In this document: piece after piece, positions 1 through 10,224 of the stretch
Layout of the letters: every line of letters begins with the position of its first letter
Position numbering within the stretch: position 1 is the stretch's first letter
Origin: Fragilaria crotonensis
Taxonomy: Eukaryota > Bacillariophyta > Fragilariophyceae > Fragilariales > Fragilariaceae
Direction of reading: 5' to 3'
DNA: 58,618 nt
Assembly (NCBI GenBank): GCA_022925895.1
Contig: JAKSYS010000384.1
Span: forward strand, 1-58,618
Notes under the pieces: generated by a model
Databases searched by the model: none
What the model saw: only the letters and a program-made list of their open reading frames with translations
What the model was told of the DNA's origin: nothing
Position numbers and translations under genes: made by a program

Positions 1-308
1 GATGTAGACACATACGAGAACGGCGGTAGAGCGATAATCCCGGAACCTCCTGGTCGAAGCCCGACGGCCGCATGTCCGCACGCATCTTCGGCGTGGAAGT
101 TTCTTGGACAACGTCGCTGGTTGCTCGAATGCTGATGAGACCAGTGTGGTACCAGGTACAAGTACGACTACACAGTTACTCATCTTCCTCCGAACGTGTG
201 TGCAAAAGTATAGAATCACATTATAACTTATCTCAACCATCCGTCATTTCAGACAAATCTTGATCATCGCCTCATTCTGGTTCGCTTAAAGAAGTCTCCG
301 CCTTAATC
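1..308. other. Left-edge flank upstream of the isopropylmalate synthase gene
   Basis: This stretch holds the 5' flank of the plus-strand gene at 309. On the minus strand a reading frame opens with ATG at 72 and stays open for 24 codons to the window edge, so a divergent gene may begin here. It is too short to identify. No other feature is visible. Confidence 0.3.
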
Positions 309-2261
309 ATGAAGCTCCTTTGGTCAACAGCAATCGCCGCCGCCCTCTTGGCATCGTCGGCATCAGCCTTCAGCGCCAGGAGCGCATCTGGCGTTTCCAA
401 GGCTGCTGCCTTTCCGTCACGAAAGAAGATCACCCTGCATCAATCATCACCTAACGGCGACAACGGATTGTACGATGGTCTGTACGTTCGTAGACCCCGT
501 CCCGAGTACATTCCAGGTCACATTCCGGACCCTGATTACGTTCGAATCTTCGACACTACTTTGAGAGACGGCGAACAGTCCCCCGGTGCGACCCTCACAT
601 CGGTCGAAAAGCTAGAAATTGCTCGCATGCTTGCCAAGTTGGGAGTTGACATCATTGAGGCCGGCTTTCCAATCGCCAGTCCCGACGACTTTAATGCCGT
701 CAAGCAGATTGCTGACATTGTCGGCAATGAAGTCTTTGAGGACGGCTACGTTCCCGTCGTGGCAGGCTTGTCGCGAGCCAATCCCAAGGACATTGAACGC
801 GCGTGGAACGCTGTCAAGGGAGCTCAACGGCCTCGCGTACACACTTTCATTGCAACATCCAAAATTCACATGGAATCAAAGTTGAACAAGACTCCAGATG
901 AAGTTGTGGAGATTGCCGTTGAAGCAGTCAAGTTTGCCAAGTCGTTGGGTTGTGATGATATTGAGTTCTCTCCTGAAGATGCGGGCCGATCGGATCCAGA
1001 ATTCTTGTATCGAATTCTTGGAGCGGTTATTGAGGCTGGTGCCACCACCCTTAACATTCCTGACACTACCGGGTGGAACATGCCTTGGGAGTTTGGTTCT
1101 CTCATCAAGATGCTGAGAGAAAATGTTAAGGGCGCGGACAAGGTTGTGTTCAGTACTCACTGCCAAAATGATTTGGGTCTGGCGACAGCTAACTCCTTGG
1201 CAGGTGCTCTCAATGGGGCAAGACAGTTGGAGTGCACAATCAACGGTATCGGCGAGCGCGCCGGAAATGCCTCTCTAGAAGAGATTGTCATGAGCTTAGC
1301 GATGCGAGGCGAAACACAGTTCCAGGGAGGTCCTGGGTCTGGAAGGTTGTACACTGCTATCAATCCGGTTCACATTACGCCAACGTCCAAGATGGTGGCG
1401 GAGTACACTGGGATGATGGTCCAACCCCACAAAGCAATTGTTGGAGCAAATGCGTTCCAACACGAATCTGGTATTCATCAGGACGGTATGATCAAGAATA
1501 AGGCCACATACGAAATCATGACTCCGGAATCAATTGGTTTGATGAGAGGTGATGCACAGAGTGGTGCTGGCATTGTCCTCGGTAAGCATTCCGGCCGAAA
1601 TGCTGTCGGAACACGCCTTCGGGAAGTGGGTTACGATTTGGACTCGGACAAGTTGAACGCTATCTTTGCGCGCTTCAAACAAGTCGCAGAGCGGAAAAAG
1701 GGTGGTTTGGAAGATGAGGACTTGGAAGCTCTGGTCTTGGACCAAGCCGGCATGGGTAACAGTTTGTGGGAAGTAACTGGACTTCAAGTCTCTACTGGGA
1801 TGTCTGGCATCCCAACGGCCATGGTCAAGATGCGAGGACCAGACTTTGTGGAGCGCTTTGTAGCTGCCACTGGAACTGGGCCAGTCGATGCTGTCTATAA
1901 GGCCATCGACCAAATCATGGGCGTCGGCATCAACCTCGAGACTTATTCCTTGAATTCCGTCAACGAAGGCATCGAAGCTCTCGCCACGACTCGAGTTACC
2001 ATTAGCCCCAAAGCGGACGGACCCAACGATGCGTACTCTACCCATTCCCAGACTGGAATATCCAAGGATCGCAAGTTCTCCGGGGCTGGAAGTGACACAG
2101 ATATCATTGTGAGTTCTGCTCGCGCCTACGTCTCTGCCATCAATAAGTTGCTCTCGTGGAGCATGCGACGAAACATGAATGCCATTGAGAATGAAAGAGA
2201 TTTTGATCAATCTTCTGATGCGGTGTTAGTTGTTGGTGAAAGTCCAACGGCAGTAGTCTAA
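309..2261 (+). CDS. 2-isopropylmalate synthase, plastid-targeted
   Basis: The enzyme (EC 2.3.3.13) condenses acetyl-CoA with 2-oxoisovalerate, the first committed step of leucine synthesis. The 650-residue protein begins with a hydrophobic signal peptide (residues 1-20) ending in ASA followed by F, the diatom ASAF-type plastid signal, then an S/R-rich transit region to about residue 45. The HMGL-like TIM barrel starts with [15 protein letters not shown] (79-93), the classical metal- and substrate-binding signature. [13 protein letters not shown] (about 283-295) carries the metal-binding histidine region and [14 protein letters not shown] follows. The last 130 residues match the LeuA dimer domain that binds leucine in feedback inhibition. 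Length fits the family plus targeting peptide. The start is an ATG directly before the signal peptide. No intron is seen. The gene runs towards the O-methyltransferase gene ending at 2671. Confidence 0.96.
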   Translation: MKLLWSTAIAAALLASSASAFSARSASGVSKAAAFPSRKKITLHQSSPNGDNGLYDGLYVRRPRPEYIPGHIPDPDYVRIFDTTLRDGEQSPGATLTSVEKLEIARMLAKLGVDIIEAGFPIASPDDFNAVKQIADIVGNEVFEDGYVPVVAGLSRANPKDIERAWNAVKGAQRPRVHTFIATSKIHMESKLNKTPDEVVEIAVEAVKFAKSLGCDDIEFSPEDAGRSDPEFLYRILGAVIEAGATTLNIPDTTGWNMPWEFGSLIKMLRENVKGADKVVFSTHCQNDLGLATANSLAGALNGARQLECTINGIGERAGNASLEEIVMSLAMRGETQFQGGPGSGRLYTAINPVHITPTSKMVAEYTGMMVQPHKAIVGANAFQHESGIHQDGMIKNKATYEIMTPESIGLMRGDAQSGAGIVLGKHSGRNAVGTRLREVGYDLDSDKLNAIFARFKQVAERKKGGLEDEDLEALVLDQAGMGNSLWEVTGLQVSTGMSGIPTAMVKMRGPDFVERFVAATGTGPVDAVYKAIDQIMGVGINLETYSLNSVNEGIEALATTRVTISPKADGPNDAYSTHSQTGISKDRKFSGAGSDTDIIVSSARAYVSAINKLLSWSMRRNMNAIENERDFDQSSDAVLVVGESPTAVV

Positions 2262-2670
2262 AGGATATACTAGATACTACTTATATAGTGGACCTTGCAT
2301 TGAAGAAACAACATTGCATTCAATTGCACCTGTTCCAATGTGTGTTTCCGCACGTCGTGACTTCTACAGGTCGACGTGTGGCTACATGGGATGTTACTCT
2401 TTGCTCTATGGATTCTTACGCACTGGCGGATAACTTCCAAGACTGTCGAACAAAACCAACACCAAAATATGATGATTCGTTTCTTGGGGTTTCGTGCGGT
2501 GTTGGACTTGCTTTTGGTCCAGGAGAATACGAGGGATGAAAGAGGAACCGCCCACCAAATCGCTTAAGGCCTCCCAATGGGGATCGATGAAGAGCTTCCT
2601 ACATTGTTGCAAGTGCTGAGTCAGTTGGGATAGCGGAGTACTTCCAAAACAACTTATCCGATCAGAGCAC
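2262..2670. other. Convergent 3' intergenic region
   Basis: The region holds the 3' flanks of two convergent genes. Short open frames occur but none shows a recognisable domain, and no repeat or RNA gene is seen. Confidence 0.4.
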
Positions 2671-3900
2671 TTAGACCGTGACTTCGAGGATCGATATAAC
2701 ACCTCGAAGTGGAATAAAAGTCGGTTGTGACACGTAACCAGCGGCGCTCAACAATGCTTTGAAATCGCCCAGTGTCCGATCTTTGGCACCATATTCGCTG
2801 CATGCCAGCATACTGACGCTGGCCAAGGATTTTTCTGTTTCGAACGAATTGGTTTCCATTATTCTCTCTGCTATCACCACCTTGGCACCCGACTTTGCAA
2901 CGGCCTTGACTTTTTCTAGAATGACAAGGCTGTTTTCATCATCGAATTCGCTGAGCACATGCTTCAACAGGAATACGTCACAATCAGCCAGTAGTTTGGG
3001 CAGGGTAGGAGCAAAGAAGTATCCACCCAAAAAAGTGGCGCGCTGTGACAGATTATGTTCCTTGAAGAGCAGCACAGCATTCAGGCTTAAATAAGTCTTG
3101 TCCACGACGATGCCAGTCATATTCGGGTAATGTTCAAGTATAGACACCAGTGTGTCTCCCACACCGCCCCCAATATCACAAAAGACAGCGTCAAGTTTGG
3201 GTGGTTTCCAGTCACCTAGAATAGCACCCGCCTCGATCTCGCGGTTTGTCGATTGAGCTTGACGCATGAGATCTGCTTTATCGCGGTAAGTCTCAAACCA
3301 CATGACAAATCCGACATCAAAAGCTTCTTCCCACCCTGATTTTCCTGTTTTTGCAGATTGTGTGGATGCTGCGCGCCACGCATCGCGCGTCTCTTCGTTG
3401 AGAAAAAGCGCAACGTTTCGCAAAGTATCCTTGTGGTTACTCTGCAGGAAGGCTCCTGACGCAGTCAGTGCAATGACTCCATTTCCATCAATGGTAAACA
3501 AACCGAGCTGACTTCCAGCTTTTAAATATTGACACACAACATGCGTTTTCAGCTCGAGAGATGTTGCCACATCGTGGCAGGACTTCGAACCATCGATGAC
3601 ATCAATGATTTCATGATGAACCAGCATGTACACCACCTCACTCTTATGATAGGACGTTGCTAAATCCATGACGAGCTGCTTCGGGTCCGTCGTGGCTCGG
3701 AGCCCCGTTTGGAAGAATTCATGAAGCAGCTTCCGGGGAGAAAAGACGATCCATGGCGGGAGTGACTTGGTTGGACTGTTGTCTGGCACAATCGGCAAAT
3801 TGACACCTGGCGGAAGCGAGGCGATAAAGAAACCAACTACTATGGCAACGGTCGCAATAAAAATTGGCACCAGACAATTCACTGGCGAATTCGTCGTCAT
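2671..3900 (-). CDS. SAM-dependent O-methyltransferase (COMT/hydroxyindole type)
   Basis: This 409-residue protein transfers a methyl group from S-adenosylmethionine to a hydroxyl group of an unknown small molecule. Residues 10-30 form a hydrophobic segment that could anchor the protein or act as a signal peptide. Then comes a winged-helix dimerisation region (about 75-160) and a Rossmann methyltransferase domain. The glycine-rich SAM loop DIGGGVGD lies at about 242-249, with a downstream acidic VVDKTYL strand. LLKHVLSEFDDE corresponds to the family motif around the catalytic histidine, here with S-E-F instead of the plant H-D-W. The ATG at 3900 was chosen, because the codon just upstream in frame is GTG. 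The N-terminal hydrophobic segment is unusual for plant caffeate-type enzymes and suggests membrane or organelle location. The substrate cannot be told from sequence. Confidence 0.85.
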   Translation of the reverse strand: MTTNSPVNCLVPIFIATVAIVVGFFIASLPPGVNLPIVPDNSPTKSLPPWIVFSPRKLLHEFFQTGLRATTDPKQLVMDLATSYHKSEVVYMLVHHEIIDVIDGSKSCHDVATSLELKTHVVCQYLKAGSQLGLFTIDGNGVIALTASGAFLQSNHKDTLRNVALFLNEETRDAWRAASTQSAKTGKSGWEEAFDVGFVMWFETYRDKADLMRQAQSTNREIEAGAILGDWKPPKLDAVFCDIGGGVGDTLVSILEHYPNMTGIVVDKTYLSLNAVLLFKEHNLSQRATFLGGYFFAPTLPKLLADCDVFLLKHVLSEFDDENSLVILEKVKAVAKSGAKVVIAERIMETNSFETEKSLASVSMLACSEYGAKDRTLGDFKALLSAAGYVSQPTFIPLRGVISILEVTV

Positions 3901-4869
3901 CACGTTCCATTATGTTGCTAGTTGCTATCCCATTGACGACCAGCCTTCACGCATCGGCGGTCTAGAGATTGCTATTACGTGTGACGTACTCGGAGTACAG
4001 TTTCGTGTTAATTATGGAGTGGCGAGCGGCGAGTGGCGACTACCGGGCTACCGGGTAGTGTCATACTCGTACTGTGTACTCCGCGAACATACTGCATTAC
4101 AAGGTATACAGGAGTACGCAGGTCCAACAGAAGTGTACTGAAATGTTTGCTTGTCTGTTGGTTGCGTGTTGTGTTGAGCGTTGCTGGTTGCTGAGTAGTA
4201 CGACGTACAGTACAAGTACTCTCTAGTACATGGTACTGTAGCTGAGCACTCCATATGATGATTCTACTACACTTGGTACCGTAGGACACTATGGCATGAT
4301 ATGATCCTTTTTTACCATACATGTATGACATAGCTAGTACAGTACCTGGTACAGAATGTGTCTACGAGTTACGAGTGCCTTGTAAAGTAGTGAAAAATGT
4401 GGTACGGTATGGTTGTACGCAGTATTCTTTGTTCATTTTTTTATGTGAACATTCGCGTTTTGATTTTTCTGAGAATAGTAGAGAAGTACTGTACATTGAA
4501 TAAGAAGGACACGTATGTCATAAGTTGCACACGGAGTACAAAGCACCGAGTTGCAATCCGAGTAAACAAATGCGGTTAAATAGTACTGTAGAAAAACCAC
4601 AAACAGCGTTGGCGGGGTATGCGTACACGATACACGCGCTTAAGTATACCGCCAAAACCCGTTATTAAAGGGTTTCTGAATTCTTCTTTTTAATGATGTA
4701 TCACTGTTCGGCGACGTGTTACATTAGTGCCTCGAGCATCGAGTTCACAGAGACCACCGCTGCGCACATACCAGCAGAACACCAGAACGAAGAACAAAAG
4801 CATGAGCCGGAAGTCCGTCTGGAGCTGTGAATTCTCAAATCAGAGGTGGTCTACACTGATGCATACAAC
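3901..4869. other. Divergent intergenic region rich in GTAC words
   Basis: This is the shared upstream region of the O-methyltransferase and the zinc-finger gene. Between about 3985 and 4600 the words GTAC, AGTACT and GGTACC recur many times. An imperfect inverted pair (about 4610-4665, with GGCGGGGTATGC and GTATACCGCC arms) could form a hairpin. No coding region is supported. Confidence 0.45.
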
Positions 4870-5946
4870 ATGGTGAAAACTAAGAGAATTAGACTCGCCG
4901 GTCCCTCGCGTTACGTAGCTTACTGCTGCTGTTGTCGAAATAGTGAGGACGAGCTCAAGAATACTGGACGAATATTGACCAACTGCCCTCATTGCGAAAC
5001 CGCCAAATTCTGCACCTCATGTCGCGAAAGAAGCTTCACGACTGCTCACTATTGTCGCGAGATCAGTGCCAAACAGGAGAAACTACAGTCGCTAGAAGCG
5101 TCCTATGTTCGGGCCCAGCGTCCCAGTGACGTCCCAGCTGCTCCTCGGGAAACTCTTCACTTGCAGGATGAACTGCTCTGGTGTGCCGCCCAGGTTGGAA
5201 ATTGTTTAGTTGAAATGGCGTATACCATGTTTCCAACAACGCAAGAAGGAGCCTTTCTATATGATCAGGCGCTTCAGATTTATCAAGGCACAGTACGGCA
5301 ACAGGGTCTGGCAGTGAATCGACGCAAGGCGATTGAATCTCAAATACTGCTTCTCCTCGTACTGTTGGATCGCGATGACCAGGTGATGAGACTCATTACG
5401 AACATCAAGACCGCGGATCGGTATGAATTGCTTCGTCAGGACGAAGTTCGAGAGTTGGCCATGGATAGCGGCACCCTGCCCTTCATTCTCTTTTGCCTCA
5501 AGGCCAAGATTATCGGTCTGTCGCGAACGATGAAACCCAAGTTGCATAAATTCCTCTTGACATCGGGCCAAATGGTAGACGAAGCCAGGTATGAACTTGC
5601 CGATTTTCTGTACGGCTACAGTCAACCTCAAGTGAGGAACCAGGCGTCACAGATTGCAATGGTAGGACCAGCCTTACTGTTGGAACGACCTGACGGGATA
5701 CCAATGTTAGTTGCGCTCCTTAATGAAATGGAAAAGTTTGAGAAGGCAGATTGGCATATCTTGTTTCGTAATGAAGTGCCGGCTGTCTTTTGGTCAGTGT
5801 TTCGACACTTTGTCTTGGATAATCCTGAAATTCAGAGCTCGTTGAAGTTCTTGGCAGAAATTCTGGAAAACCACAACTCAACCGAAATAGTATTTGGTGT
5901 CGAAGACACGACCAGCAAGTGGTTGCAAGAAGTGATGACGCTCTAA
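4870..5946 (+). CDS. MYND-like zinc-finger protein with helical C-terminus
   Basis: The protein has 358 residues from the ATG at 4870; eight more in-frame codons upstream start only with GTG. Residues 18-60 hold clustered cysteines and histidines in an MYND-like order: CCCC, then CPHC, FCTSC and HYC. MYND fingers usually bind proline-rich partners. The rest is predicted mostly helical with leucine-rich segments, including one that suggests TPR-like packing (about 105-150), but no repeat is clear enough to name. There is no signal peptide, so a cytosolic or nuclear site is likely. The gene is convergent with the DHHC gene, only 30 bp away. Similar lineage-specific MYND proteins are common in diatoms, and the function is unknown. 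Confidence 0.75.
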   Translation: MVKTKRIRLAGPSRYVAYCCCCRNSEDELKNTGRILTNCPHCETAKFCTSCRERSFTTAHYCREISAKQEKLQSLEASYVRAQRPSDVPAAPRETLHLQDELLWCAAQVGNCLVEMAYTMFPTTQEGAFLYDQALQIYQGTVRQQGLAVNRRKAIESQILLLLVLLDRDDQVMRLITNIKTADRYELLRQDEVRELAMDSGTLPFILFCLKAKIIGLSRTMKPKLHKFLLTSGQMVDEARYELADFLYGYSQPQVRNQASQIAMVGPALLLERPDGIPMLVALLNEMEKFEKADWHILFRNEVPAVFWSVFRHFVLDNPEIQSSLKFLAEILENHNSTEIVFGVEDTTSKWLQEVMTL

Positions 5947-5976
5947 ACGAGACCACTTAGCTGTCTTCCCTAATGT

Positions 5977-7347
5977 TTACACTGACGTATACTGAGAAAT
6001 GACTGACGGCGGGTAGCCTTGACTCGGATTTTCATTCATTTGCTCTCGTAATAGGCGTTGTGGCGTCGAGTAGCCAAGCACTCGATCGTAGTCATCAAAC
6101 AAAGGGTCCACGGGTAGCCACCACATCCAAAAGGGTCCGATGCCAAAAATATCAGTCAAAGGAATAGGTTCTTCATCAGAAATGTGCATTGTATTTGTCG
6201 CCTTCTTCTTGAGACGGTCGATGGTGCCGATTCCAGTCATAATACCGTAGGCAACGTTCATGAGCATGGACGATGTAAAGAGAAAGGTCCCGATACCAAG
6301 ACCAGTCATGAATCGCACGAGCTGTAACAAGACTGGGGTAAAAGTGCACGCTTCGGAAGAGCAGAAAAAGTAGTTCCAACCCAACAGAGACAGCGAAAAG
6401 ACGGAGCAAGCCCAGGTGTAGATCAAAAACAAAATGAAATGTTTCATATTGGCAGCACCGATGCAATTGTTCATCCACGGACAATGATGATCCATTCTGG
6501 AAATGCATCTATTACAAATTCGACAGTGATGAGTAAATGGAGGTTTGAATGTTTGACACTGGGAACACATGTTTAGCTTTTCGCGCCGTCGCTGTTCCTC
6601 TGTCGGCACAGCAGATGCTGGAATGGTGCCAGGATCTGATAAAGTCGTTTTGGCGTGGCTTGCCAGAGAGAGTGCGACGAGGACACCGTAGAGCATACTC
6701 AGAAAGACGGGAATTCCACCGGTGCGAGCTAAAAAAGTGACGGTCAACGCGGAGTATATCATGAGTACCCAAACGAGCATTGCCATTATGGTTCCTGCTT
6801 GATCACTCGTGTTCATCCATATTCCATGTTCTTCCGACGTGCCTAGTCGACAACTCCATGGTGCATCATTGAAATCGTCTTGATAGTAGCCTTCCTCGTC
6901 TAATGCTTGATTCGAACACCCGCAAAATCTCCAACATTGAGACCCGCTGCTCAGAATTTGTTTGTGAACGGGGAGTTTCTTTTTCGGTTCCGGTGACGTC
7001 GACGGAAAGGATTCCAATGTAACCTTGGGAGAATCAGCAAACTACCACATGAACCAAAACGATGAAATGGAGTGTGCGAACAAGTGAGAAAACGTGACAA
7101 GAATTACGCCGGGCAACCTCCTTGGGCCTTCTTCACTTACTGGGTCGTCTCGATACGGAACATCCCCAGTCAACCGTCGCTGTCGAGCACCCATCAAAGG
7201 AGCACGATCGTCATCGTCGCCCATGGCATAGTTGGAACGATGATGCATCATTGTCCTTCGATCCGTTTCTATACATCCACCGAAGCAAAGTCCGAGTAGG
7301 CTCGTAGGTTCTCCTAAATTCAGTTTACAGCCTCGGCATTGCTCCAT
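5977..7347 (-). CDS. DHHC palmitoyltransferase, two exons
   Basis: This membrane enzyme attaches palmitate to cysteines of target proteins. Exon 1 is 7347-7108 and exon 2 is 7041-5977, separated by a 66-bp GT-AG intron (7107-7042, phase 0); the spliced protein has 434 residues. Without splicing, exon 2 would have only a TTG start, and exon 1 would run into a stop. TM helices flank a DPG motif (about 216-218) and the cysteine-rich DHHC domain, with CSQCQTFKPPFTHHC followed by RMDHHCPWMNNCIG; the DHHC tetrad lies at about 264-267 with its catalytic cysteine. Two further TM helices follow, giving the usual four. The N-terminus has extra cysteines and an acidic DDDD stretch. Golgi or plasma membrane location is likely but unproven. 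Confidence 0.93.
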
Positions 7348-7996
7348 GTGCCGCGCCTTCCGCAGTGAACGACTTGAAATTTGAAATTATCCCTTATCCT
7401 TGTTCAGGAATTTCACTATTGAAGAAGCAAAGCAACGTTGGGGGGGAACAGAGAACAGAGAGTGTATGAACATATTATATGAACTAGTAGTGGGTTCCTC
7501 ACAACTGATCGGAGTAGTATGATACATACCACAGGATGCAGGATAGAGGACGCGCAGTACCAGGGTACAGTACCCCAAACCCCAAACTTGTCAATACTCC
7601 GTAGGAACGTAGGAACACACCATTTACATTAGCATACATTTTTTGTTCTACAGTATGCAGTACCCTGGTACCAACTACAAACGGCGGAAGCTACTACATG
7701 ACGTACAGTACACAGTACCCCCAATGTTGTGGTAATCCGCCCCAGTATTGCAGTTCATCGCACGGTATGTTTTACAGTAGCATCTGTGAAGCAACCTGTT
7801 AACAACGAATTCATATGACTATTCCATCCAGTAACTTTGAATACGTACAGTACATTACTACAGTAAGGTAAGACACTGTCGTTTCAACATAAATTACTGT
7901 CGATTTATGTACTGTAGACCTGTAGTACATGTACTCCACGTAACAGTGCAACAGTACCCCAGAGTGGTCATTGGTCATTGGTCATACTCCGTAACA

Positions 7997-8070
<74 letters not shown>

Positions 8071-8488
8071 CGCACCAAGCAAATTTAAAAAGGAGTAGGA
8101 TACGCATACATGTGGAGGTTTGTTTTATGTGTTATGTCATACAAGTTACAAGTACTCTAGCTAGTAGCATGTATACCTGGAACGGAACAAATTTGCATAT
8201 CATAGGACATCCAGATAATTACACACCCCATGTTCATACGCAGGGGACAGTACAGTTCCAGGTGCCAGTAGACGAGTCCATCAGTACGCAGTCGGTTCTG
8301 AACGACATGGAACATGGAACAGAGTGAATCGAAAAGGGCTGCGGGCTGCGGCCTGCGGCACCCTGTCTCACAAATTTCGTTTCATCCAAGAGAGTGTTCA
8401 GGTGGATGTTGCCCATCGCGCTTTCAGACTCAAATAACTCATTATTGCGATCCTTCCTCGCATCGAACGCCGAAAGATTGCTACCGCA
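7348..8488. other. Divergent intergenic region with GTAC words and a microsatellite
   Basis: This 1.1-kb region between two divergent genes has many GTAC, AGTACC and CAGTAC words (about 7540-7740, 7840-7960, 8140-8290) and a long CA repeat. Short open frames here are by-products of the repeat or lack domains. No gene is supported. Confidence 0.45.
7998..8063. repeat. (AC)33 dinucleotide microsatellite
   Basis: A perfect AC run of 66 bases continues imperfectly, with single G interruptions, to about 8075. It lies in intergenic DNA. Such long perfect runs are usually length-polymorphic, and the exact length in an assembly is unreliable. Confidence 0.97.
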
Positions 8489-9154
8489 ATGCCTTCTGTC
8501 GGCAGCAGTGTGCGGGGACGATTGGGTTGCGTGTACATGGCCTTCTCACTGCTGTCCTCCGCCATTGGACTCCAAGTCCAGAGTTTCATAATATTGACAT
8601 CCCGATCTAATCATCGTGACTCGCTGAACGCTGCCTTTGGAGACTTGGCGGCACCAAATTCGCCGCAATTGGATGGTTCGCTAATTGAATCTGCCCGTGT
8701 CAGACTGTCATGGGAAAACGAAGAAGGCCCGTCGCGTGACATTGATGATGAACCTGCCACTGGGTGGGAATCAGGAGAATTGTGGGAACAGACTCGTCTC
8801 CGCCTCGTCGAGTTGTGGGTCTTGCCACGTGACATGTCAAATGGCGCTGACGATCGATACAGCAAAGCAGCAGAACGATGGGAGATGAAATTGATCGACG
8901 CAGTACCGCAACTCCTCCGACTACAACCTAGTGAAGTGATTGCGTCGGCAAAGGCTGTCTTGAGGGAACGACTTCCGGCGGCCCTTCTCCGCAATGAACC
9001 AGTGTTGTTGAGCTACCCAGCGAGTTATATTGAGGGAAGGCTCGAACATTTATTGGAAAGTATGCCCACGAAAGAAGCGGTAGTGGTGGCATGTCGCAGC
9101 AACGAGGGATTGCTAGTCTCGGCTATTGAGGAATGGACGCAACAGAAAATGTGA
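8489..9154 (+). CDS. Unknown protein with possible N-terminal targeting region
   Basis: The 221-residue frame starts with ATG. I recognise no family. Residues 18-40 (MAFSLLSSAIGLQVQSF and on) are hydrophobic and could be a signal peptide if translation starts at the second methionine (about 8540); the F after VQS resembles a relaxed plastid-cleavage context. The middle is acidic (ENEEGPSRDIDDEP) and residues 120-215 look helical, with a leucine-rich stretch followed by an SAKAVLRERLP segment. Regular codon structure over 660 bp and low similarity to the flanking GTAC-rich DNA support a real gene. Function is not assignable. Confidence 0.6.
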   Translation: MPSVGSSVRGRLGCVYMAFSLLSSAIGLQVQSFIILTSRSNHRDSLNAAFGDLAAPNSPQLDGSLIESARVRLSWENEEGPSRDIDDEPATGWESGELWEQTRLRLVELWVLPRDMSNGADDRYSKAAERWEMKLIDAVPQLLRLQPSEVIASAKAVLRERLPAALLRNEPVLLSYPASYIEGRLEHLLESMPTKEAVVVACRSNEGLLVSAIEEWTQQKM

Positions 9155-9364
9155 AGATCTGGCCGGATACTATTTATGGCAAAACAAACTAGTTTTGCTA
9201 TTGGCTTTGAGAATAAATCGTCATTCCGTGTTTACTCAAACGTTGCTGTATGAAGATTGTCACAGACTGCAGTTGTGAAACTGCTTTCATGCTTCTTGGT
9301 CACGCCAGGATTCCTCTTTGATCATTGTGACCATGGTAGATTTTCATAGTAGAAATTTCGTTTA

Positions 9365-9667
9365 TTAATGATGCTGTTGCACCGCGGCGGTTTTCATCTT
9401 GTAGAGCGCTAAATATCGCTTGTTCGTCTCGAAACGCTTCACAGCCGTTTCGTAAGCCTCTTTATCAGTCAGGAGTATTCCCAATAATTCTGGAAGCATG
9501 GTGTCGGTCACCTTGATTCGCTGTTGGTCGTCCTCGTCTAAATCCTTCAATAATGTCTTCGCCATCATAACCGCATTTTCAGATTCTTTAAATTTCGCAT
9601 AGCAGTCCTTCACAGCGGTATCTGCTTGGTCTGAGGCTTGCTGCAACTTAATGATTGTATCCTCCAT
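9365..9667 (-). CDS. Small helical protein, unknown
   Basis: The 100-residue frame starts with ATG and reads as a continuous helical, charged protein: residues 1-45 have heptad-like spacing (KLQQASDQADTAVKDCYAKF) and 60-95 form a second helix pair. It ends in QQHH. No signal peptide or TM segment is present. It could be a small coiled-coil subunit of a larger complex, but no family can be named. It is convergent with the unknown gene at 8489-9154, about 210 bp away. Confidence 0.55.
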   Translation of the reverse strand: MEDTIIKLQQASDQADTAVKDCYAKFKESENAVMMAKTLLKDLDEDDQQRIKVTDTMLPELLGILLTDKEAYETAVKRFETNKRYLALYKMKTAAVQQHH

Positions 9668-10224
9668 AGGTGTATCTTGTCCTTTGAAAGAATCGGGGCA
9701 TCAATCTGATGAGTGCGTTGGTGGATGGATGGCATGGGATATGGGATATGGGACGTAGCGGTACCTGGTAGGTAAGACCATTTTTTACTGGTACCAGGTA
9801 CTGTATTTTACGCCTCATTTAGTACGGTACCCATAGGTGTATTGTTGCAACGCAGTGCAATAGGCTATATAGCCTATAGCACTTTAGAATGCTACTAGGC
9901 GTTTATGTCTATGCTTCGATTTCCAATTTCCACACTGTACTCTGTTCAAAGGCGCCCTCGAAAAGGTGGGTTCCTCTTCGAATCCATGCGACCAGTGCGT
10001 CGCAAACTGCAAGGTCTAGGTACAAGTTCAAAAGCACTTCCGGCCCACCACAGGCCTGTGAATGCCTATCGTTGCAAATAGCTTAATAGGGACAACATAA
10101 GTCGTCGAGATTCTGTCCAGTTCCTAATAGGCAACGTGGACCACGCATGCCGTCTAGTGCGTTGGTCGAAGCACTGGACGGACGTCATTCTGTGCGACGT
10201 GTTGGTTTATGCGATTGCACCAAA
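9668..10224. other. Intergenic region, nothing recognised
   Basis: The sequence begins with GTAC-rich DNA (9760-9840), followed by ordinary-composition DNA. A 65-codon open frame at 9889-10086 shows no domain. No tRNA or repeat is seen. Confidence 0.35.

Noticed and set aside
1530-2210. Long antisense open frame (226 codons) opposite the isopropylmalate synthase gene
   Set aside because: It is a by-product of codon bias in the sense gene and shows no domain.
7907-8098. Open frame with a long histidine-threonine repeat
   Set aside because: It is only the translation of the AC microsatellite and lies in GTAC-rich spacer DNA.
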